The notes under the pieces were generated by a model. That model was not told the origin of the DNA. It made no database searches and saw nothing but the letters and a program-made list of their open reading frames with translations. This document shows, in pieces, positions 34,229-46,200 of a DNA stretch of 64,000 nucleotides; within the stretch, counting starts at the first letter, position 1, and each line of letters begins with the position of its first letter. The translations under genes were made by a program, and so were the position numbers. The DNA is from Flammeovirgaceae bacterium. Its GTDB lineage: Bacteria > Bacteroidota > Bacteroidia > Cytophagales > Cyclobacteriaceae. The DNA lies in contig JAJTGQ010000048.1 of NCBI GenBank assembly GCA_021299455.1, positions 1 through 64,000 on the forward strand, in the 5' to 3' direction.

Positions 34229-37200
34229 ATGAGATTATTAGATAATCTTCGTTTCACAGCAAAAAATTTACCTGTTTCTATATTACTGTTGGCTATCCTT
34301 CTGTCAGGGTTTGTCAAAGAAGGTTTGGCACAGGGTCCAATTATAGGGGCTACTTTCCCCTACCATCAATCTTTTGATCAGCGCACAATTGTCGTTTCTA
34401 TGGGTGGAGGGGCGTTAAGTGGGTCAACTCGCGCTTCGGATTTTACAGTAAGAGTAAACGGAGTGGCCGTTCCAACCACTGTGGCCGGGGCAGGAGTCGC
34501 TTTTGGTTATTTTGGTCAGTTAAACGCATCGAGCGGATACAGTACAGCAGCCAACGTTCCCATTCCAGCAGTTCTTCCGGTTTTCAATTCCATTTTTGTT
34601 CGATTTGATGCATCAAGTATTCCCGGGCATCCTGCATTTTTATTACCCGGTGAAACGTTGACTGTCAGATTCAATAATGCGGGCAGTTCACTTTTGGCGG
34701 GTGGGGTGCCAGCTAACGCAAACAATAATATTGATATCGTTTCCAAAAACACTCACAACCCTGTCATTGCGGACATACTTTTTCAAAGTGAAGGGGTACA
34801 AACTTCGTTAGATCAGTGTTCTCCCGTAAACACCAACTTCTGGAGGTGGACCTATACCTACAGCCTACGCTATCGAAACAGTACAAACTGGAACACTAAT
34901 GCGAATTTGCTTCGAGTTACCTGGGGTAGCGGTGCCTCAACCAGCGATCTTCAAGGATACCTTTCAAATACCGGTGGCGATCCCAGTACTACCCAACCAC
35001 CGTTGGCTCTTTTTACATATGGCGGGTTTCCAAACAGCCCCGGAGTTCCTGTTTCTTTCAGAACAGGTCTCAACATAGTTCAGGCCAACCTTGGGAATAC
35101 GGTGGTAGATGGAACCAATGCTTTTAGCTACCCCGATAACACAGGCGTTTGTAATTTTCGAACTACTCACTTTCCTATACGCATTGTTGCGCCACTTTAT
35201 TCTGCATCCGGAGACGCATTACTCCAAAGAAATACCCAATTCAACTCGTTTGATTATGACGATCAAAATACCGGTACCGTTGCCCTTACCCCAACAATAC
35301 CCCCTGTTACACCAACCAGCGCGTTAGTTTGTGAAGGCACAAATGTGGGCGTAAGGTTCAGAGATATTTCAGTCTTCAATTGCATTGGAGACGGCACCGT
35401 TTTGCCGACTCCTGCCCAAGGCGCAGCGGCAACACCGCTTAATAATAACCAAAGATGGGTTCGTTTTATTTATGGGGGTGCACCAGCCGCAAGTCTAATT
35501 CCAGATATCCGTGTCGGTGTGACACAAGTAACCACTAATACACCTATTGCGGCTTTAGTTGCTGGGCTTTCTCCAAACCCTGTTTTGGTTACTTCTAACT
35601 CATCAATCGTTGATTTTTCGCCAAATGCCACACCTATGCAAAATGGGTTTGTTGTGACAGGTGGTGGAGGACCCGGAACCCCGGATGGAAATGGTGTTAT
35701 AGAACTGAATGTTCCTGCCAATGCGACCACATCAGGTCTTATTTCTGAATTAATAACCACTCAATCCGCTGTAAATCAAGTTACCGGCCAGCAATTTTAT
35801 GTAACCATACAGTATTGGGGGGTTTGCAATCCCTATCCGTCAAGTGCGCCTGTGGAGGTGAGTACTTCTTTTGTTCAAATTATTACTACACCGCCTGCAA
35901 TAACGTTTACTCCCAATCCGCCAAATTTTTGCGAGAATCAGGCAGATGCCAATTATCTACTAACTCAATCCGGAGGTGCTACGGGTGTCTATAATTGGTC
36001 GAGCGTATTTCCGAGATTGGTCGCTGGTGACTTAGAGAAAACAGGTACTACTTTTAATCCAAGAACAGAGGCTAGTGTTCCAGGAGTTGTTAGTAAAACC
36101 CCGGCATCAACTACGACAACAAACTTTTTTATTACTCAAACGGCAGGAAACGGCTGCGAAAGTTTACCAACCCTTGTTCCATTTAAAATAATTAAAAACG
36201 TAACAGGTGGAACAATTACTCATCCCGGTCCTAACCCAATCTGCTCGGGAGATACGCCAGCTGTTTTTGCCAACTCAGTTCTGCCTACCGGTGGTGACGG
36301 TGCGGGAACCTACACCTACCAGTGGAAGGTTTCCACAACTTCTGGGGGACCCTACGTTAATGCAGTAGGAGTTGGGGCGACAACGGCTGGGCCATTCACA
36401 CCGTCAGCGGCCATTACCCAGACGTCATTTTATGTGCGAGAAGCGACTTCAGGAACAAGGGCGGGTACGGGTACTTGTACAGTTGCTCTTTCCAATGAGA
36501 TCCAAATAACCGTTCATACAACCCCAACATCGGGCACGGTAACAGGCGACCAAACGATCTGCGAAAGCCCGGGAGATCCGGTAGCTTTTATCCAGACGAT
36601 AGCCCCAACAGGAGGTAGTGGTGTCTATACCTATCAATGGGAGTCAGCCACTGCCATCGGTGGGCCTTACGCAAATATTTCTGGAGCAACGGGTGTAACA
36701 TACAATCCACCTGCAGGATTGCTCGTAACCACTTTTTTTAGAAGGGTGGTCACATCGGGTGTATGTACCGTGAACACTGCGACTTCAACTCCACCGATTA
36801 CGGTTACGGTTAATAATCTTGTTAATGCAGGAACCATTGGAACCGTGCAAAGTATTTGCGCTGGCCAAACTCCTGTTGGGTTGACCGGTACCCCAGCGAC
36901 TGGCGGAAATGGATCAACCTATACTTATCAATGGGAAGTAAGTACAACCGGTCCGGCAGGCGTTTATTCAAACGCCCCAGGAGCTAGTACATCTCAAAAC
37001 TATAGCCCTCCTGCTCTAACTGCTACCCCACAGCATTATAATTACAGGAGAAGGGCGACATCAGGTCTTTGTTCTTCCACCTTTAGCAACATCGTCCAAA
37101 TAACTGTAAATCCGTTGCCAACGGCCAATGTGTCGGGAGGTGGTGCGGTTTGTGGTGGTAACCCTGCGCCAGACATTGTCTTTACTTTTACAGGTACGGG

Positions 37201-40200
37201 CCCATTTAATTTAGTGTATGCCATTAATGGCACTAGCCAGCCTGCACAAAACAATATTACTTCTCCTTTCACCATTTCAAACCCTTCTGTGGGCAATTAT
37301 ACCATTGTCTCAATATCTGATAACAATAGCCCTTCGTGCACGGTTAATGCGCCCAGCGTGAATATTACGGGAAGTGCTGCGGTAACGACTAGCCTAACAC
37401 CACCACCTGCCGTGGACGCATTTACGGCATCTTCGGCTGTCTGCGACAACGGGGGAGCCACAAGCCCTCCTCAAGCGTCATTGGATCTGTTTCCTAATTC
37501 GGTTCAGACCTATAACATTGGCTACAAGTTTAGAAACTTGAATACGTTGGTTGAGACAATTGTAGCGCCTGCAAACTTCACCTCCGATGCCTCAGGGGTA
37601 GTTATAATTTCTCCCACCTATGCTCAAATGGGAAATGCCCCCGAGCCTTTGGGGTATCAGATCATTGTTACCAGCATTTTTAATACCGTTACACTTTGTG
37701 CTGGAGCTGTGCCTATCAATGGACCGACTCTAGTTGTAAATCCAAGACCAGCCGCCCCAACAGGTGCGGTTGCTAACATTGCTTGTAGTAGTGGGGGCGG
37801 AGTTCCGCTAACTGTTACTGCTCCGGCAGCCGCTGATGAAGAAATAAAATGGTCGACAGGGGGGCCCGCACTGGCTCTTTTTGTTGCGGCAGCACCGGGT
37901 TTAGGATTAGAAAGTGGCGTGAAGAACAGCTCGTTCACGCCAACAAGTTCAGTTACTGCAACCTTTTATGCGTTCCGAAGAAATACTACCACGGGGTGCT
38001 TTAGTAACACGGGGATTGCGGTAACACAAACTCAGGACGTTCAGCCTGCCAGTGCAGTAGCAGGCGCAAATCAACCAACTCTCTGTGGGCCTTCAACTAC
38101 ACTTGCGGCCACAGCGGCCACTAGTAGCGGAACTGGTGCATGGACTGCCCCAGGAGCAATTGCCTATCAACAAAATTTTGAAACTCCGATTGCAATAGGT
38201 ACTCATAACTCGGCTTCACTAAATGGATGGACAATCAATACGTCTGCGCCAAACGCGTTTCCTCAAAATATACCAGGCGGCTATTTTGAGGTAAGAGCCG
38301 GCCAGCGATTTGAAGCTGAGAATACAAATGGAAATCTGGGTGCGGGTGCAATCAATATTGGGGAAGTGTTTTGGCAAACACCTGTAATAAGTCTGGCTGG
38401 ATTTGCGACAGTAGATGCTTCTGTTTTTGTTGATAACGTTTCAAACAATTTGAACGCTGGTGCTGATGCAGATTATGTGAGGGTATTCTACAAGTTAAAT
38501 GGAGGGCCAGAAACAATTTTTTCATCCAACGGAAATTTAATTGGAAATTTTGCTGACGCTACGGCAACGGCAGCTGGGTTGGCGGGTGGCGGAAATATTC
38601 AAATCATTGTTAGAATAAGTACAAATGCGGTGGGTGAAATTGTGGCATTTGACAATGTACTAGTCAAACTTCCGACCTCAACGATTAGTTTTACTAATCC
38701 TAACCTGTTTAATAGCGTTGTTTCCGGCTTGCCCCAAAACGCCCCCGGTGGCCCGCCTATCGCAACCAATCTAACATGGACGGTTTCAAGTGCATTAGGG
38801 GTGTGCTCTACTTCTTCAAGTACGATGATTGCAACCGTTAATGCGCTGCCAACGGCATTGACAATAACCCCACAGCTTTGTGATGACATCGTGGGTTTGC
38901 CCCTGAGTGCTGCCAGCATATCATTGTCCACCTATTCGGCATCTGTAAGTGGGGCGCCCACCGTGGATTGGTATGCATCAGCTGCGAATAGAACTGCGGG
39001 CACACCGAAGATCACAACTCCTGTCACTGTTACAAATGGCCAAATATTTTTCTTCAGAGCCACATCGGCTGTTGGGTGTACAAATGACGGTCAAACCACT
39101 TTTACCGTCAATGCCTTGCCTGCTGCTATTGATAAATCCTATGAATTCTGTGAGGATGCCGTGAACGCTGGCTTGGCTACTGGGATAAATTTGACGAGCT
39201 TTGAGATGGGGGCGTTGGGGGTGACTAATGGGGGAACTGTCGTAAATCGTGACGTAGAGTGGTATGAAGATAATGCCGGAGCGTTGGGTGCTCTTATCCC
39301 TTCCGGAGCTCTACCGGGTCAAGAATCAAATTACCAACTCGCTGCTACAAAAACAATCCACGCTAAGGTGATTGATCTCACCAGCGCAGTTATTCCGCAG
39401 TGTTTTGATATAGCTGATGTTGTTCTAACCTATAAACCTAAACCAGTAAATAATCCTATTACTGGTGATGGAACATTTTGTTCAAGTGTTTCTACCATCA
39501 AAGTTTTCCAGGTGAATCCACTGACCAACAATTACGGAACCATTCATAATTATAATTGGACGATTAACGGTGGCGGTGTAGGCTTTCAGGTGTTCGATGG
39601 AGTGGGGTTCGTTTCAACGGCCAATTATACGGTTACAAGTTCAGCGTTTTTGCTACTGGTTGTTTTTCCGAACCCTGGTAGCTTTACTATAACTGCTAGC
39701 GAGACCATAGATGGTTGTACTGGAAATATAGCGAGCTTTAATTCTGTTGTATCGGGGGCACCGGTTCCTCTTGTGTTTTCAAGCCCGGCAACGCAAGTTT
39801 GTAAAGGTGCAACTCAATCCTATTCACTGACTTCTTCCAATGCCGGATCGCAATATAATTGGACGGTAATTGGTGGAACCGTAATCGGTTCGTCAACCAC
39901 AATTGGGAGCGCAACTATTAATGTGATTTGGGGGACTTCGACTCTTCCTCAGCCAAGTGTGTCAGTTACTGAGACAAATGTTACTAGTTGCACGGGGACA
40001 GCAGTATCAATTGATGTGACCTTAAATGATGTTCCACAAATGACATCAGCAAACAACATCACCTTGTGTAGTGGTTTGGCTCCTTCTTCTATCCTCCCGT
40101 TTTCTGCGACAATACCCAGCAGTACGTTTTCATGGAAGATAATAACAGCAACGGCAAATGTGACTTTTGTTGGAGGCGCAGCGATTCCAACGTTTCCTTC

Positions 40201-43200
40201 CGGTGGTAGCACGGGAACCGGAAACGTGAATCATTTGCTTTTTAACACCTCCGGGGTAATAGGTACAGTTGTGTATGAGGTCATCCCGACTGAAGGCGAT
40301 CTTCCATCCCCTCCAGATTGTGCGGGTAATCCACAAACTGTAACAGTCACTGTTAGTCCAGAACCCATAGTTAACCTGGTTTCTAATATCATTGTTTGCT
40401 CGGGAGATCCCGTGCCTGGAGTTACTTTTGTTGCAAATACATCTGGAGGCGAAACATTTAATTGGACGAACACCAATACAGCCATTGGGCTTCTGGCCAC
40501 AGGCACAGGCAATATTGCAGGCTATACGGCACCCATCAATTTCAGTGGAAGTGATATTGTTGGCTCGCTGACCGTAACCGCGACAAAAAGTGGATGTACA
40601 AGTGCGGGTACAAACTTAAAAACTTTTACAATCACCATTAGACCGCAGCCCGTTGTAAATGCGATCGCCAATAATACCGTTTGCTCTGGTGGTTCGATAG
40701 TGGTTCCGGCCTTTACCGCGAATACGCTTGGCGGAGAAACATTTACATGGACAAATACCAACACGGCAGTGGGGCTTGCAGCCTCGGGCACGGGTGATAT
40801 AGGCACGTTCACAGCAGCCGCTAATCTTACAGGTGTTAACGTATCCTCTATTGTAACGGTGACGGCAACCAAAAATGGTTGCATCAGCACAGGAGGTAAC
40901 TCAAAGAGCTTCATTATCACAGTTCAACCAGCACCAGTTGTAGCAGCCGTCCCAAATATTATTGTATGTCCTGGAGAAACAATCGGCTCAATTGCTTTTT
41001 CTGCAAATACCGGTGGCGGTGAGATATTTAATTGGACTAACACCAATACAACGATTGGCTTGGCAGCTTTGGGTTCTGGTAACATCGGCTCTTATGTTGC
41101 TCCATCAAACAATACCGGAGCCAACATTGTCGCCACGATTGGAGTTTCAGGTACCGCTCCGACTACCTGTTCCGGTTCACCAACGACATTTACAATTACT
41201 ATCAAGCCTCAACCAGTTGTTGCGGCTATTGGTGATATCTCTGTTTGCTCGGGTGATCCAATTTCTGCCATAAACTTTTTAGCCAACTCAGGGGGTGGTG
41301 AGACCTTTAACTGGAACAATACTAATACCTCGTTAGGATTGGCGGCAAGTGGCACAGGAAGTATTGCCGGTTTTGTCGCACCATTGAACTTAACTGGAGT
41401 CGACATTATTGGAACGATCACTGTCACTGCTACCAAAAATGCTTGTACAAGTGTGGGTGTTAATGCGAAGTCCTTCACAATTACGGTCAAGCCTCAGCCG
41501 GTCGTTAATGCTATCACGAATATTTCAGTCTGTTCCGGAGATCCTATTGCGACTATACCTTTTTCAGCAAATACCGCTGGCGGGGAAACTTTCAATTGGT
41601 CGAATAATAATATTTCGATAGGCCTTGCAGCTACGGGTACGGGAAGCATCGCTGCCTACACTGCACCAACCAATTTCACCGGTGTTGATATAGTGGCAAC
41701 AATAACTGTTTCTGCTACAAAAAATGGCTGTTTGAGTACCGGTGCTAACTCGAAGTCATTTTCTATAACTGTTAGACCCCAGCCTGTTTTGGCTGTAGTT
41801 CCCAGCATTTCAGTTTGCTCGGGCGATGCGATTTCAGCAATCAACTTTTCAGCAAATACCGGTGGCGCAGAAACTTTTAACTGGTCTAATACCAATACGT
41901 CAATCGGTCTTGCCGCGTCAGGTAGTGGCAACATTCCAGCTTTTGTAGCACCTTCCAACTTCAGTGGTGTGGATATCGTTGGAACGATTACGGTGACGGC
42001 CACTAAAAATGGATGTGTGAGTGTTGGACCGAATTCAAAATCATTTACTATAACGATAAGACCACAGCCTGTTGTCAATGTGATTGCTAATGTTTCCATT
42101 TGTTCAGGAGACGCAGTTCCAGCGGTTATTTTTTCGGCCAATACGGCTGGCGGTGAAACATTCAATTGGACAAATTCTAATCCTTCTATTGGGTTGTCTG
42201 CTAACGGAACGGGAAGTATTAGCTCATATACGAGTCCAAATAATTTTACTGGAACGGACATCGTAGCAACAATAACGGTGTCTGCTACCAAAAACAGTTG
42301 CGTGAGTGCCGGAGCTAATGCGAAATCGTTTACTATTACTATTCGCCCACAGCCCGTTGTGGCTACCCTTGGCAACATCTCTGTTTGTTCCGGAGATGTC
42401 GTTCCGGCTATGGTTTTCAGTGCCAATACATTAGGCGGGGAGACATTTAATTGGGTTAATACAGATGCAGCTGTAGGGATTCCGCTCTCAGGAACTGGAA
42501 GCATTTCGGCCTATACTGCTCCTAACAATTTCACAGGAAGTGAGATCGTAAGTACAGTAACAGTTTCGGCTGTCAAAAATTTATGTACAAGTGCTGGGCC
42601 AAATATAAAGTCGTTTACCATCACCATTAAACCTCAACCCGTAGTAGCCCCGATTGCGAATATTTCTGTTTGCTCTGGAGATTTGATCTCGGTGCCTGCA
42701 TTTTCGGCAAATTCGGGTGGTGGCGAAAGCTTCAACTGGTCAAACAGCAATACCTCTATTGGGATTGGTTCTACAGGTACTGGAAACATTTCTTCCTACA
42801 CGGCACCCAGTAATTTTACTGGATCAGATATCGTTGGCACAATTATAGTAACGGCTACAAAGAATGGCTGCACGAGCAGTGGTGTAAATTCAAAAACGTT
42901 TTCCATTACGATACGCCCACAGCCCGTTGTCGCTGCTATTGCAAATATTTCTGTTTGTTCTGGGGGTGCCATTTCCGCTATCAACTTTTCGGCCAATACA
43001 GGGGGTAGTGAAGTTTTCACTTGGGCAAATTCGAATACATCTATAGGAGTGCCAGCAAATGGCGTAGGCGGTATTGCTGCCTATACGGCTCCTACCAATA
43101 ATTCTGGTTCAGACATTGTGGGAACAATTACAGTGGCTGCCACAAAGAATAGTTGTACAAGCTCTGGAGCGAATTCAAAGAGCTTTTTTATTACAATCAA

Positions 43201-46200
43201 GGCGGAACCTGTCGTTGCAAACGTGGCTGACATTGTGGTATGTTCAGGGGCAGCCATCAGCGCGATTAACTTCTCTGCCAATACAGGTGGAGGTGAAAAC
43301 TTTAATTGGACTAATACTAATACAGGTATAGGCATAAATATTAGTGGAACGGGATCAATCGGTGCCTTTACGGCACCCGTTAACTTGACTGGTGTGGATA
43401 TTGTGGGCACCATAACAGTGGCGGCCACCAAGAATGCATGTACAAGTACAGGAGCGAATCTGGAGATATTTACAATTACGGTAAGACCAGAGCCTGTGGT
43501 CGATGCTATTACAGATGTTTCGGTTTGTTCAGGTAGCGCAGTGCCAGCTATTGCGTTCAGCGCAAATACACTCGGTGGCGAAACGTTCAACTGGGTTAAC
43601 AATAACCCAGGTATCGGGCTTGGGCCAAGTGGAACTGGTAGTATTTCATCTTATACTGCGCCCATTAACCTGACCGGTTCCAATATCGTTGGAATAATTA
43701 CAGTATCAGCCACAAAGAATGGCTGCACCAGTGGAGGAACAAACGTCAAGACGTTCACAATTACGATTAGACCAGAGCCGGTCGTTAGTTCAGTTTCGAA
43801 TATAGTTGTATGTTCTGGTGAAGCGATCTCTGCAATTAACTTTAGTGCCAATACCGGTGGTGGTGAAATCTTCAACTGGACTAACACCAATGCTGCCATT
43901 GGGCAACCTTTAGTCGGTACTGGAAACATACCAGGCTATACTGCTCCAAGCAATTTCACCGGAGTGGATATTTTGGCGACTTTCAATGTGTCGGCAACCA
44001 AGAACAGCTGTACCAGTTTGGGTGCAAATGCAAAGACGTTTACGATCACCATTAAACCTCAACCAGTTGTTGACCCAGTTGCTTCAATCAGCGTTTGTTC
44101 TGGTGACCTTGTACCTTCCACTACATTTACTGCAAACACCGGTGGTGGTGAAATTTTTAATTGGACGAATACCAATACTGGTATTGGCTTGGGTTCATCA
44201 GGCTCAGGAACCATTGCGTCCTATACGGCAGTAAATAATTTTACTGGATCTGATATTGTCGGAACAGTTACGGTAACAGCGACAAAAAATGGTTGTACGA
44301 GCGCTGGCGCAAATGCCAAAATATTTACGATTGCGATTAAACCACAGCCCGTTGTAGCCAATGTAACCAATGTATCCGTTTGCTCTGGTGAGGTGATAAC
44401 TGCTATTAGCTTTTCCGCAAACACAGGTGGTAGCGAAGTATTCAATTGGGCAAATTCCAATACCGCAATTGGACTAGCTGCCGGTGGAATTGGAAACATC
44501 GCTGGCTATACTGCCCCAGATAATTTTACTGGCTCTGATCTTATAGGCACCATCACTGTTACAGCTACAAAAAATGGTTGTACGAGCGCAGGGTCTAACG
44601 TAGAAATATTTACCATAACGATCAACCCTGAGCCGGTAGTGGCGACTGTTACTAATAAGACCTTCTGTCCGGGAGATCTAGTTAATATTCCCTTAACAAG
44701 TAATGTTGCAGGCTCGGCCATTACGTGGACGAATACTAATCCATTGATTGGCACAGCGTTGAGCGGGTCAGGCGATATGGTGTTCACTGCACCCGCAAAT
44801 AATACAGGGTCAGACTTTGTTGGAACAATTGTAGTAACTTCTTCAAAAAATAGTTGTGTAAGTACGGGCGCAAATGCAAAAACGTTTACCATAACGATTA
44901 AGACGACTCCAGTTGTGGCAGCGGTGTCATCGATCGTTCGCTGTTCTGGAGATCCAATACCTGGGGTTGTGTTTACCTCGAACGCTGACCCAGGAGTAAC
45001 TTTTGATTGGACAAACGATAACCCCGGAATAAATTTGGCAGCTAGCGGTTCGGGAAATATTGCTGGGTTCACATCTTCAATCAATGTAGGCAGCACTCCA
45101 CTGATTGCCAATATCAGCGTACGCGGTACAAAGAATGGCTGTGAAGGAGCAGCCACAACGTTTACCATAACTATTAATCCTCAGCCAGTACTGGCAGCTG
45201 TAGTTACTCCGCAGATTTGTAGCCGCGATGCCAACTCAATTATCCTTGGGACAAATGGCTCATCGGTTACTGCGGGTACTTATCAGTTGTTGTCACGAAC
45301 CATTGTGCCTGCAATCGCACTCGATCCGGGGGTAAATATTCTTACAAACAGCCCAGTCGTAGCCACGGGGAAATTGGTTCCCGATTTAGGAAATCGCGCC
45401 CCGCTGAGCATTGGGGGATCCGACCTGATCAAGAATGACAAGTTCATAAACACCACAAACTCAACCATTACTATTCAGTACACAGTTGTAGGAATTTCAC
45501 CTTTTCCTGCCTCTTGCTTGGGAGACCCCATCGTGGTCAGTGTTGATATCAAGCCAGAACCTATTCTTGCACCCGGTATCGCAACTGTTTGTAGTGGCTT
45601 GGCAGTAGGGCCAACAATTACGTTGGCAGGACAATTAGGTTCGGTAGCGCCAGACCAGTATGATCTGACAGGAGTGAATTTTAATGGTGCATTTATTGCC
45701 CCTGCAGGAACAAATGCAGGACTCGGTGTAAAACCAATAGGGGATAATAGCTTCTTGGTGGCCGATGTTTTCACCAATGCTTCCAATATAACGCGACAAG
45801 TAACCTATACACTTGTTCCCATTACAGCAGGCTGCCGAGGCCCGGTACAGACCGTCATACTGAATGTCGATCCCGCGCCTGCATTGTCAGCTTCGCTGAA
45901 TAGAATAGTGTGTTCTGGCGAAACTAATGGCGTGGTCATGGCGACCCAAGGCTCCACGGTGGCAGCTGATCGATATAATTACCTAAGTGTTTTGGCTCCC
46001 GGATTAACAGCCGATCCTGCGAACGTGAGTTTCCCCTCTCTAAACAATACGAGCACCAGCTATATTTCACTGGATCGATTTACAAATTCCGGCAACGCAC
46101 CATTAACGGTAACTTATATTATACAGCCGGTATCATTGGCTGGTTGTATTGGCCCTTCCACGAGTATTGTAGTTACTGTTGAGCCAGCGATTACAATGGT

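Noticed and set aside
41656-42504. Long antisense ORFs inside the giant adhesin (also 43081-43602, 44506-45168, 40522-40920)
   Set aside because: They recur in the same antisense frame with period about 285 bp because of the repeat's codon composition; they carry no start context, signal or known motif.
40355-45174. Regular repeats that might suggest a CRISPR array
   Set aside because: Units are about 285 bp, coding and in frame throughout, with no short identical repeats or spacers.
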